Of a stretch of 11,324 nucleotides of DNA, positions 1-6,213 are shown piece after piece; position 1 is the stretch's first letter; each line of letters begins with the position of its first letter. Below the pieces are notes generated by a model. The model searched no databases. It saw only the letters and a program-made list of their open reading frames with translations, and had not been told where the DNA came from. The translations under genes and the position numbers were made by a program. The DNA is taken from the NCBI GenBank assembly GCA_934454745.1, contig CAKSGP010000024.1, forward strand, positions 1-11,324. The letters run 5' to 3'. Source of the stretch: an uncultured Clostridia bacterium. Lineage in GTDB: Bacteria; Bacillota; Clostridia; UBA1381.

Positions 1-1679
1 ATCCCTACTCTCTTGCGAATTCTGTTGAGGGAATAAGCTTTAAGACGGCGGATATGATTGCATTCAATATCGGAATACCCAAAAACAGTCCTGAGCGTGT
101 CAAATGTGCCGTTACGTATTTTCTCCGTGAGGCATCATATACTAACGGTCACGTATATATGCCAAGGGAGTTATTAAAAGAGCATACGGTATATAATCTT
201 GATGTTACGGATATTGAGGCAGAAAATGCAATATCTGAGCTTATAGCAGAGCGTGAAATTATTGCAGACAGAGTGGATAACACAGAGGTTTTATATCTCT
301 ACTCTGCATATTATGACGAAAAATATGTTGCACAGCGTATTGCAGAAATCACACAGACAGAGAGTCGATATGCAATAAGCGTAAACTGTGCAGAGGCAGA
401 AACAGACGAGTTTGAAAAAGAAAACGCAATACATCTTGCAAAAAAACAGCGTGATGCGGTAGTTACTGCGCTGTCATCGGGAATTATGGTATTAACAGGC
501 GGACCCGGCACAGGTAAAACTACAACAATTAATGCTATAATAACCATAATGGAGAAGCTTAATATAAAGGTTGCATTAACAGCGCCTACGGGACGTGCGG
601 CAAAGCGTATGTCACAGCTTACAGGCCGTGATGCGAAAACTGTACATCGCCTTTTAGGTGCCCAAAGGGTTGGGAACACTCATATTTTCTCCCGTGATGA
701 GGAAAATCCTCTTGATAGCGATGTTTTAATATTAGATGAGGCAAGTATGGTTGATACTTCGCTTATGGCATCGTTTTTGAGGGCAGTAAAGCCCGGGGGT
801 AGAATAATACTTTCCGGCGATAGCGATCAGCTTCCCTCTGTTGGCGCGGGAAACGTACTGCGTGATATTATTGATTCTGAAATTGTGCCCACAGTTAAGC
901 TGACAGATATTTTCCGTCAGTCAGAGCAAAGCCTTATAATTGTAAATGCACACGAAATAAATAACGGACGAATGCCTGAGCTTGCCGATCGTACGCGTGA
1001 CTTTTTCTTTATGCGTCGTCTTAATCCCAAGGACACAGCAGATACAATTGTTGAGCTCTATAAACGTCGTTTGCCCGACAAATATTCAATAAACCCCATA
1101 AGTGATATTCAGGTGCTTTCGCCTACTAAAAAGGGAATAACCGGCACAATTGAGCTTAATCGTATGCTTCAGGAATGTATAAATCCGCAAAATTCTGCTA
1201 AAAAAGAGTATAAATACGGTCAGACAACATTCCGTGAGGGTGACAAGATTATGCAGATACGCAATAACTATGATATAGAATTCACCACAGAGGCGGGAAT
1301 AAAAGGCGAGGGTATTTATAACGGAGATATGGGTGTTATTGATTCAATCCATACTGAGGACAAGTATATGATAATAACCTTTGACGACGGAAAAATCGTT
1401 GAATATCCTATGACAGGTATAGATGAGCTTGACCTTGCCTATGCCATAACCGTTCATAAGAGTCAGGGAAGTGAGTTTTCTTATGTAATAATTCCCGTTT
1501 CCTCATATATGCCTATGCTTATGACTAAAAATCTTCTCTATACTGCCATAACCCGTGCCAAAACAATGGTAGTTCTTGTAGGCAACGAGCGTATAGTGGA
1601 GAATATGACCAGGAACAATTCATACACAAAGAGATTTACAGGGCTTCTTCCACGCCTTACTCAATATACGGCTGAATAA
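1..1679 (+). CDS. recD2: RecD2-type ATP-dependent DNA helicase, 5' end outside the window
   Basis: This is a superfamily 1B 5'-3' DNA helicase of the RecD2 (RecD-like, RecBC-independent) family, which acts in DNA repair and replication-fork maintenance. The frame is open from base 3, before the first ATG at 54. The residues before that ATG (PYSLANSVEGISFKTAD) match the helix-hairpin-helix part of RecD2, so the true start lies upstream and roughly 170-200 residues are missing. Counting from the ATG at 54, Walker A (GGPGTGKT) is at 149-156, Walker B (DEAS) at 228-231, motif III (GDSDQLPSVG) at 255-264, an SH3-like strand (IYNGDMGVI) around 423-431, motif V (HKSQGSEF) at 468-475 and motif VI (YTAITRAK) at 496-503. 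All core helicase motifs are intact. The gene ends normally with TAA. What lies upstream is not visible, and the next gene is 123 bases away and unrelated in function. Confidence 0.95.
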   Translation, partial: PYSLANSVEGISFKTADMIAFNIGIPKNSPERVKCAVTYFLREASYTNGHVYMPRELLKEHTVYNLDVTDIEAENAISELIAEREIIADRVDNTEVLYLYSAYYDEKYVAQRIAEITQTESRYAISVNCAEAETDEFEKENAIHLAKKQRDAVVTALSSGIMVLTGGPGTGKTTTINAIITIMEKLNIKVALTAPTGRAAKRMSQLTGRDAKTVHRLLGAQRVGNTHIFSRDEENPLDSDVLILDEASMVDTSLMASFLRAVKPGGRIILSGDSDQLPSVGAGNVLRDIIDSEIVPTVKLTDIFRQSEQSLIIVNAHEINNGRMPELADRTRDFFFMRRLNPKDTADTIVELYKRRLPDKYSINPISDIQVLSPTKKGITGTIELNRMLQECINPQNSAKKEYKYGQTTFREGDKIMQIRNNYDIEFTTEAGIKGEGIYNGDMGVIDSIHTEDKYMIITFDDGKIVEYPMTGIDELDLAYAITVHKSQGSEFSYVIIPVSSYMPMLMTKNLLYTAITRAKTMVVLVGNERIVENMTRNNSYTKRFTGLLPRLTQYTAE

Positions 1680-1703
1680 AATTCCGTATCTTGAGGTTTT
1701 TTT
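1666..1703 (+). terminator. Possible weak terminator at the end of recD2
   Basis: ATACGG (1666-1671) can pair with CCGTAT (1684-1689) across a 12-base loop, and a run of seven T follows at 1697-1703. The stem is short, contains the stop codon in its loop, and the T-run begins seven bases after the stem, so this is not a canonical intrinsic terminator. It is the only candidate seen between recD2 and the next gene. Confidence 0.2.
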
Positions 1704-1719
1704 CTCACTTATGTATGAA
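1691..1719 (+). promoter_or_regulatory. Weak sigma-A-like promoter candidate for the SLH/serine-domain gene
   Basis: TTGAGG (1691-1696) and TATGAA (1714-1719) are spaced by 17 bases. Each hexamer matches the consensus at four of six positions. A start near 1726 would give a leader of about 77 bases carrying the small hairpins at 1732-1752. The match is modest in A/T-rich DNA, so this is a guess; read-through from recD2 is an alternative. Confidence 0.25.
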
Positions 1720-1731
1720 TATACACGGCGT

Positions 1732-1752
1732 TTGTGCAGAGGCACAATCTGC
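1732..1752 (+). promoter_or_regulatory. Two mutually exclusive small hairpins upstream of the SLH/serine-domain gene
   Basis: TTGTGC (1732-1737) pairs with GCACAA (1742-1747) around an AGAG tetraloop. Alternatively GCAGA (1736-1740) pairs with TCTGC (1748-1752) around a seven-base loop. The two foldings share bases and cannot coexist. They end about 35 bases before the AAAGGAG ribosome binding site at 1787-1793. No known riboswitch is recognised and the stems may have no function. Confidence 0.3.
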
Positions 1753-1802
1753 GAGTTTTATTACAGCCTTATATAAATCCCCTTTGAAAGGAGTCAGAAA
1801 AT

Positions 1803-3155
1803 ATGAAACATAATACTGCGGTATTTTTCAGGTTTCTTGCTATGATAGTTGTTATATTTCTCGGTATAACTGCAATTTTACCACAGATCTCGGTAAAAGA
1901 TGACGATACTGTATTCCCTGCGTGGGAGGATGTAGATATAAATACAGATACCGATATAACAGAAGCCTTTAAAAGAGGGATAATAATAGGCGGTAAAAAC
2001 GGTGAATACGGAAAAAATGAACCGCTTACGGCGGCTGAGACAGCGTATGCGGCAGTACGAATGAAAGAGGATAAGGACGGATTGGACTATTCCTTTAAAT
2101 ATTTTAATTTGGAGGACGGAGAAAAATATATAAAAAAGGCAAAAAAATACAAGCTCTGGAGTGATTTAATGCCTGATGCAGATACAGCGGTAAGCCGTGA
2201 GGAGTTTACAGCGGTGCTGTCCCGTATCGGTGAGCCGGGAGAAAAGGTAAACGATGGGAGTGGTATCGGATTTAATGCAGACTATACATATAAAGACGAA
2301 ATCAAAAAGATGTATGAATACGGCATAATGCTTGATACAAACATAACTGACGCATTTTCTCCCGAAATACAAATTACAAGGGCAGATGCATCACGGCTTG
2401 TTATGATATATCTGAATCCCGAAAGACGGATAAAGATTGTTTTGCCTGATTACGAAGCACTAAAAACACAGCTTAGTGAAAAAATGTCAGGTTGGCAGGG
2501 CGACTGGTCTCTCTATTATGAGGACTGCAAAACAGGTCATCAGATATCAATTAACAGCCATCAGGTATATTCTGCAAGCTTGATAAAGCTTTTTGTGGCA
2601 CAAACGGCTTATGATTCTGTATCAAAGGGTGAGCTTCTATTAACATCACAGCTTGAAGATGAAATCCGTAAAATGATTACGTACAGTGACAATGAAGCCT
2701 GGAAATATATAGCACGTAAATTAGGGGGCGGAACATATTCAAGAGGAATGGCACTGACAACAGAAGTCGCACAAGCATCAGGATTTTCAGATACGGGTCA
2801 GTTCTATCAGGGAAGCCATAAGAACTATAATTTTACGTCTGTAAATGACTGCGGTGCATATTTAAGAGGTATATTAAACGGTACAATTGTAAATAAAGAA
2901 TATTCCCAGAAAATCCTATTACATCTCAAGCAACAGCAGCATTTGCAAAAGATACCCTCAGGTGTACCGGAATCAGTTGCAACTGCGAATAAAACAGGTG
3001 AGCTTGACTATATGCAGGGAGATGCGGCGATTGTTTATGCACCAAACGGAACATATATACTTGTAATTATAGGCGACAGTCTTGATAATGGCTACGGACA
3101 AATATCCAAATTTACTGAATTGTCAAAGATAGTATATGAATACACAAATCAATGA
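1803..3155 (+). CDS. Membrane-anchored protein with three SLH repeats and a class A beta-lactamase-fold serine domain
   Basis: The protein has 450 residues. A hydrophobic segment at about 9-29 with no clear cleavage site suggests a signal anchor, placing the rest outside the membrane. Three S-layer-homology-like repeats follow at about 38-88, 98-143 and 154-204, each ending in a TRAE-like motif (TAAE 76-79, SREE 131-134, TRAD 192-195). SLH domains commonly bind pyruvylated secondary cell-wall polymers. The C-terminal domain (about 213-448) carries the three signature motifs of the serine beta-lactamase/penicillin-binding fold: SLIK (Ser259, Lys262), SDN (295-297) and KTG (397-399). No glutamate equivalent to Glu166 of class A enzymes is seen between SDN and KTG, so efficient beta-lactam hydrolysis is doubtful; peptidoglycan peptide or penicillin binding is an alternative. 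AAAGGAG at 1787-1793 supports the ATG. It is probably co-transcribed with the next gene, 16 bases downstream. Confidence 0.85.
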   Translation: MKHNTAVFFRFLAMIVVIFLGITAILPQISVKDDDTVFPAWEDVDINTDTDITEAFKRGIIIGGKNGEYGKNEPLTAAETAYAAVRMKEDKDGLDYSFKYFNLEDGEKYIKKAKKYKLWSDLMPDADTAVSREEFTAVLSRIGEPGEKVNDGSGIGFNADYTYKDEIKKMYEYGIMLDTNITDAFSPEIQITRADASRLVMIYLNPERRIKIVLPDYEALKTQLSEKMSGWQGDWSLYYEDCKTGHQISINSHQVYSASLIKLFVAQTAYDSVSKGELLLTSQLEDEIRKMITYSDNEAWKYIARKLGGGTYSRGMALTTEVAQASGFSDTGQFYQGSHKNYNFTSVNDCGAYLRGILNGTIVNKEYSQKILLHLKQQQHLQKIPSGVPESVATANKTGELDYMQGDAAIVYAPNGTYILVIIGDSLDNGYGQISKFTELSKIVYEYTNQ

Positions 3156-3171
3156 GAAAGGAATAGAATAA

Positions 3172-4182
3172 ATGATAGTAGGACTAAAAAAAGCGATACT
3201 GCATATTCTTGACACAAGCTCCGGTGTAAGCGTATTTTCCGATGAGCTTTTAGATGTTACAGATGCACAGATCAACACGTTTATAACAACACATATAGAA
3301 AAGCTTTATGACTCTGCATCATTGCGAAAAGCGGAGTTTAAACCCACAAGCGGTTTTATGGCAAAGATACACCAGTATGAAAATGGGGATATATCCTTTG
3401 CGGATTTATCAAAAAATGCCGCAGAGAGATTGTATGATGCAATAGCATCAAGCGAGGATCCCAAATCCTGTGACCTTATTGCAGTAGAATTTGTATCAAA
3501 CGAGTCAAAGATTTTCGGGCTTTTAAAGTGTGACAACAAAACAGGTTTTACCCATTCTGTGTTACAGTCCGACGGCAGAGTTAAGAACAATATAATAAAC
3601 CATTATGCTATCCTGCCCTCATTAACAAATAGGCTTGGTGAGTGTGCGTTTATCAATTTAAAAACACAGGAAATTGCATACAGAGGCAAAAACAGCAAGA
3701 TTGACGGAGATACTGTTGATATAATAGCGGACTTGCTTCTTGAATGTGAATATGAAATATCCCCAAGAGAAAGTGCAAACACTGTTACACGAATTGCAAA
3801 AAAAGTTGCGGTTGAAAACGGCGCAGACCAGATTGAAACACGTGCAAGAATTAAGGAGTACGTAACCGAGAGTATCGAGGAGGAAAACTACGAATACGTA
3901 GACACAAAAAAGGTTGCAGAGAAGGTTTTTAGAGAAATGCCCTCTGCACGTGATGAATTTGTGGAAAAGCTTGAAAAAGCAGGAGTGCCTGAAAAGGTTA
4001 GTGCAAATAAATACATAACAAAGAAAATGACATCGAACATTAAAATTTCAACCAACACGGGGGTAGAGCTGTCATTTCCGCCGGAGCATTATAAAAATCC
4101 TGAGTTTATGGAGCTTATAACGAACGAGGACGGTACCCTTTCAATAAAAATTAACAATATAACAGAGCTTACAAATCGTTAA
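3172..4182 (+). CDS. Nucleoid-associated protein, NdpA/YejK family
   Basis: This 336-residue soluble protein resembles the 37-kDa nucleoid-associated protein family typified by E. coli YejK (NdpA), which is almost the same length. The resemblance is clearest in the N-terminal segment (an ILHILD motif at 9-14 followed by a VFSDELLD stretch at 20-28), the central GLLKCDNKTGFTH segment at 116-128, and the charged C-terminal end. Family members associate with nucleoid DNA, but their precise role in Gram-positive bacteria is not well defined. AAAGGA at 3157-3162 sits ten bases before the ATG, and the gene follows the SLH/serine-domain gene after 16 bases, so the two probably share a transcript. 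The pairing of a cell-surface protein with a nucleoid protein has no obvious functional logic. No terminator is seen after it; the next gene has its own strong promoter. Confidence 0.82.
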   Translation: MIVGLKKAILHILDTSSGVSVFSDELLDVTDAQINTFITTHIEKLYDSASLRKAEFKPTSGFMAKIHQYENGDISFADLSKNAAERLYDAIASSEDPKSCDLIAVEFVSNESKIFGLLKCDNKTGFTHSVLQSDGRVKNNIINHYAILPSLTNRLGECAFINLKTQEIAYRGKNSKIDGDTVDIIADLLLECEYEISPRESANTVTRIAKKVAVENGADQIETRARIKEYVTESIEEENYEYVDTKKVAEKVFREMPSARDEFVEKLEKAGVPEKVSANKYITKKMTSNIKISTNTGVELSFPPEHYKNPEFMELITNEDGTLSIKINNITELTNR

Positions 4183-4205
4183 CAAATTGTTTTAATTCTA
4201 TAATA

Positions 4206-4234
4206 TTGACATAAACGTTTGTTTAATGTATAAT
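4206..4234 (+). promoter_or_regulatory. Perfect-consensus sigma-A promoter for the membrane protein-ricT unit
   Basis: TTGACA (4206-4211) and TATAAT (4229-4234) are both exact consensus hexamers separated by the optimal 17 bases. The sequence just upstream is A/T-rich and could act as an UP element. Transcription would start near 4241, about 90 bases before the TTG start codon at 4331. This is the strongest promoter signal in the window. Confidence 0.88.
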
Positions 4235-4240
4235 AATTGC

Positions 4241-4318
4241 AGGAAGCCTTGTTTGGCAAGTCTTTGGGCTTTTCCCTGTCCGTGCGTTGTGCGGACTTAA
4301 TAAAGCCGGCATTTATTT
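4241..4318 (+). promoter_or_regulatory. Structured 5' leader with three consecutive hairpins
   Basis: From the predicted start point the leader can fold into three stems. First, AAGC-CTTG (4244-4251) pairs with CAAG (4257-4260) and GCTT (4268-4271) as a helix with an internal loop. Second, GTCCGTGC (4278-4285) pairs with GTGCGGAC (4289-4296) with two G-U pairs and a GTT loop. Third, AATAAA (4299-4304) pairs with TTTATT (4312-4317) around GCCGGCA and ends two bases before the GGAGG ribosome binding site, which it could influence. I recognise no known riboswitch or protein-binding leader. It could be a cis-regulatory RNA or a stabilising leader. Confidence 0.45.
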
Positions 4319-4323
4319 GGAGG
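4319..4323 (+). promoter_or_regulatory. Ribosome binding site fixing a TTG start
   Basis: GGAGG at 4319-4323 lies seven bases before TTG at 4331. The frame has no ATG at a suitable distance from this site, so TTG is the likely initiation codon of the small membrane protein. Confidence 0.75.
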
Positions 4324-4330
4324 TACACCA

Positions 4331-4804
4331 TTGAGAGAGGAACATTCATCAGGCATTAAAGAGTTTATATTTGTCCTGCTGTGGGCGGCGGTACTTTATG
4401 TTGCCTGCGGTGCGATGATGTCGCTGTTTGGTGATTATGCGTTTATAGGCGGAATAATATCGCTACTTGTATTTTGCGTATTTGGATATATCGTTCTTAT
4501 TCATTACACATCACGTTTTACATATTCGGTCAAAAACGGCATTCTGCGTATTAACAGAACGATAGGCAAACGCAATAAGGAAGTTGAATTTGACTGTAAA
4601 AATATAACGAGAACTATGTATGGTATAAAGCCTGACGGCTTTAGAAAGCCGATTAAGAATATGCGTGTAAGCGTATTTAGTGCAAAGAAAAGTATGTATA
4701 TAGAATATTGCAAGAAGGATGGGACCATAGAAAGTGTGGTTATAGAGCCGTCAGATAAGCTCATAAAGCGTATTGAAAAAGAAAGGAAAAAAATAGATGG
4801 TTAG
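4331..4804 (+). CDS. Small two-helix membrane protein with a PH-like cytoplasmic domain, function unknown
   Basis: This 157-residue protein starts with TTG, supported by GGAGG at 4319-4323. It has two hydrophobic helices at about 11-31 and 36-57, followed by a basic, beta-rich segment at about 62-150 with the 'YSVKNGILRINR' pattern (65-76) typical of bacterial pleckstrin-homology-like domains in small membrane proteins. The C-terminus is strongly positively charged. I do not recognise a specific family and assign no function. Its last eight bases overlap the start of ricT, so the two genes are probably translationally coupled and co-transcribed from the consensus promoter at 4206-4234. This position upstream of ricT differs from the common Firmicutes arrangement, in which holB precedes the ricT homologue. 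Confidence 0.82.
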   Translation: MREEHSSGIKEFIFVLLWAAVLYVACGAMMSLFGDYAFIGGIISLLVFCVFGYIVLIHYTSRFTYSVKNGILRINRTIGKRNKEVEFDCKNITRTMYGIKPDGFRKPIKNMRVSVFSAKKSMYIEYCKKDGTIESVVIEPSDKLIKRIEKERKKIDG

Positions 4805-5786
4805 TATTATAGGTGTTCGCTTTAAGGCCGCAGGCAAGGTATATTACTTTGACCCCCGCGGAATTGAAGCAAACCGAGGCGACTTTGTTATTGTGGAAAC
4901 CAGTCGGGGGATTGAATACGGCGAGGTTATCCACGGTATAAAAGAGGTTGAAAATTCGGCTATTACAAAGCCTTTAAAGGGCGTTTTGCGTATTGCCGAT
5001 GAGAACGATAAGAAACGCTATGATGAAAACAAGGAAAAGGAAAAAGAGGCATATAAAATCTGCTTGGAGAAAATAGCCAATCACGAGCTTGAAATGAAGC
5101 TTGTTGAGGTTGAATATACCTTTGACAGAAGTAAAATTTTATTCTATTTCACCGCCGACGGACGTGTGGATTTCAGAGAGCTTGTAAAAGACCTTGCATC
5201 AGTATTCAGGACACGAATAGAGCTTATCCAGATAGGTGTAAGAGATGAATCGAAAACCCTTGGCTCAATAGGTGTATGCGGCAGAAATCTGTGCTGTTCC
5301 CAGTTCCTTGATGAATTTGTACCTGTATCTATAAAAATGGCAAAGGAGCAGGGGTTGTCCCTTAATCCTACAAAAATTTCAGGTGCTTGCGGAAGACTTA
5401 TGTGCTGTTTGAAATATGAACAGGAAACATATGAGGAGCTTAACCGTATAACTCCGTCAGCAGGCGCTGTTGTAATGACACCTGACGGAAAAGGAACAAT
5501 AGTATATGTTTCGCTTCTGAAGGGACGTGTTAGTGTACGTCTTGAGGAGGGTGACGAAACAACCTTACGTGATTTTCCCGTAAGTGATGTAAAGGTGTAT
5601 TCTCCCGATATGGAAAAGCAGAAAGAACCTGATACGGAAGGCGTTGAGGAAATGCTCATAAAGCGTCTTGAAAAAAAGGATACAAACACAATTATAGACG
5701 ATGCAGAGGGTGATACGGAGAAACCAAAACGGAACAAGAACCGTAACCGCAGACGCCATCCGAAAGTGAAAACGGATGGAGAATAA
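4797..5786 (+). CDS. ricT: PSP1-domain iron-sulfur protein RicT (YaaT)
   Basis: This 329-residue cytoplasmic protein matches the PSP1 family whose B. subtilis member, RicT/YaaT, forms the Y-complex with RicA (YmcA) and RicF (YlbF). That complex carries iron-sulfur clusters and affects RNase Y-dependent mRNA maturation, sporulation, competence and biofilm formation. The N-terminus (VRFKAAGKVYYFDP, 7-20) and the 'GDFVIVET..GIEYGEV' segment are typical. The cysteine motifs CGRNLCC (Cys161, 166, 167) and CGRLMCC (Cys198, 203, 204) are intact, consistent with cluster binding. Residues from about 271 form an extra tail, first acidic and then very basic (KRNKNRNRRR, 311-320), making the protein longer than the roughly 275-residue B. 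subtilis form. AAAGGA at 4782-4787 supports the ATG. ricA and ricF are not in the window. Confidence 0.93.
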   Translation: MVSIIGVRFKAAGKVYYFDPRGIEANRGDFVIVETSRGIEYGEVIHGIKEVENSAITKPLKGVLRIADENDKKRYDENKEKEKEAYKICLEKIANHELEMKLVEVEYTFDRSKILFYFTADGRVDFRELVKDLASVFRTRIELIQIGVRDESKTLGSIGVCGRNLCCSQFLDEFVPVSIKMAKEQGLSLNPTKISGACGRLMCCLKYEQETYEELNRITPSAGAVVMTPDGKGTIVYVSLLKGRVSVRLEEGDETTLRDFPVSDVKVYSPDMEKQKEPDTEGVEEMLIKRLEKKDTNTIIDDAEGDTEKPKRNKNRNRRRHPKVKTDGE

Positions 5787-5839
5787 GAGTATATGAGACG
5801 GCATAGGATTGTCGGATTATATAAAAATATCATTGAGCC

Positions 5840-5860
5840 TAAAAAATCAAATATTTTTTA
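5840..5860 (+). terminator. A/T-only hairpin after ricT, possible weak terminator or UP element
   Basis: TAAAAAAT (5840-5847) is perfectly complementary to ATTTTTTA (5853-5860) around a five-base loop. The stem is all A-T and has a T-rich right arm, so at best it is a weak terminator. It ends eight bases before the -35 hexamer of the ferredoxin promoter and may instead serve as an A-tract UP element. Confidence 0.3.
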
Positions 5861-5868
5861 AATTATAC

Positions 5869-5897
5869 TTGAAGTTAGGTAAAAACAGTGATATAAT
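5869..5897 (+). promoter_or_regulatory. Sigma-A promoter of the ferredoxin gene
   Basis: TTGAAG (5869-5874, four of six consensus bases) and TATAAT (5892-5897, exact) are separated by 17 bases and preceded by A/T-rich sequence. Transcription would start near 5904, leaving a leader of about 39 bases. Together with the excellent ribosome binding site and the downstream terminator, this defines a short, highly expressed single-gene transcript. Confidence 0.8.
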
Positions 5898-5929
5898 TAA
5901 ACTAAGGACGCAAGTCTGAAAAAATTTTC

Positions 5930-5936
5930 AGGAGGT
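5930..5936 (+). promoter_or_regulatory. Strong ribosome binding site of the ferredoxin gene
   Basis: AGGAGGT, an almost complete match to the anti-Shine-Dalgarno sequence, lies six bases before the ATG at 5943. It fixes the start of this very short gene and suggests abundant translation. Confidence 0.85.
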
Positions 5937-5942
5937 AAAATT

Positions 5943-6116
5943 ATGGCTTACAAAATTAATGCAGATGAGTGTATAAGCTGCGGTGCTTGTGCTGCAGATT
6001 GCCCGGTAGACGCAATTTCAGAAGGCGATACAGCTTATGTAATCGATGCTGATACTTGCATTGAGTGTGGCGCTTGTGCCGGCACTTGCCCGGTTGGTGC
6101 ACCGGTTGCTGAATGA
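5943..6116 (+). CDS. 2[4Fe-4S] clostridial-type ferredoxin
   Basis: This 57-residue ferredoxin is a low-potential electron carrier of the cytoplasm, typically serving pyruvate:ferredoxin oxidoreductase, hydrogenase and related anaerobic enzymes. It contains two CxxCxxCxxxCP motifs: Cys10, 13, 16, 20 and Cys39, 42, 45, 49. By the known family arrangement, three cysteines of each motif plus the fourth of the other bind each cubane cluster. The two halves are clear internal duplicates (DECISCGACAADCPVDAI and DTCIECGACAGTCPVGAP). The length is normal for the family. It has its own promoter, a strong ribosome binding site and a terminator, so it is monocistronic and likely abundant. It follows ricT, another iron-sulfur protein, but the separate transcript gives no firm reason to link them. 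Confidence 0.96.
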   Translation: MAYKINADECISCGACAADCPVDAISEGDTAYVIDADTCIECGACAGTCPVGAPVAE

Positions 6117-6130
6117 TTTAATATCATGTA

Positions 6131-6180
6131 GGGCGTTATGAACCCCTCAGATAGAGGGGGATATGCGCCCTTAATTTTTT
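6131..6180 (+). terminator. Intrinsic terminator of the ferredoxin gene
   Basis: GGGCG (6131-6135) pairs with CGCCC (6166-6170), and inside it CCCCTC (6143-6148) pairs with GAGGGG (6154-6159) around an AGATA loop. The stem is followed by TTAATTTTTT (6171-6180). The GC-rich two-part stem and T-tract make a convincing Rho-independent terminator starting 14 bases after the ferredoxin stop. Confidence 0.88.
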
Positions 6181-6213
6181 GTAAGATATATTTTAAAATT
6201 CGGGGTCATTTAG

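Noticed and set aside
311..679. A 122-codon minus-strand open frame inside the helicase gene
   Set aside because: It lies opposite the Walker A region of a strongly supported helicase and has no recognisable domain, so it is a shadow frame.
4183..4205. AACAAATTGTT dyad after the nucleoid-protein gene as a terminator
   Set aside because: The dyad has no usable loop and is A/T-only, followed by a short T-run only; it does not meet the form of an intrinsic terminator.
4241..4330. A 6S RNA, small SRP RNA or known riboswitch in the leader
   Set aside because: The region is too short for 6S RNA, lacks the conserved SRP GGAAG/GCAG helix-8 pattern in the right structure, and matches no riboswitch core that I recognise. 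It is kept only as an unassigned structured leader.
5144..5833. A 229-codon open frame on the minus strand
   Set aside because: It is antisense to ricT, is dominated by Ser/Arg/Phe low-complexity composition, and matches no family. The + strand frame has clear RicT motifs and a ribosome binding site.
5943..6116. Ferredoxin and RicT forming one functional iron-sulfur unit
   Set aside because: The ferredoxin has its own promoter, ribosome binding site and terminator, and small ferredoxin genes occur in many contexts, so adjacency alone is not sufficient evidence.
6171..6199. Promoter TTAATT-N17-TAAAAT before the C11-like lipoprotein gene
   Set aside because: The -35 matches only three bases and lies in the T-tract of the ferredoxin terminator, and the resulting leader would be about eight bases. 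It is too weak to annotate.
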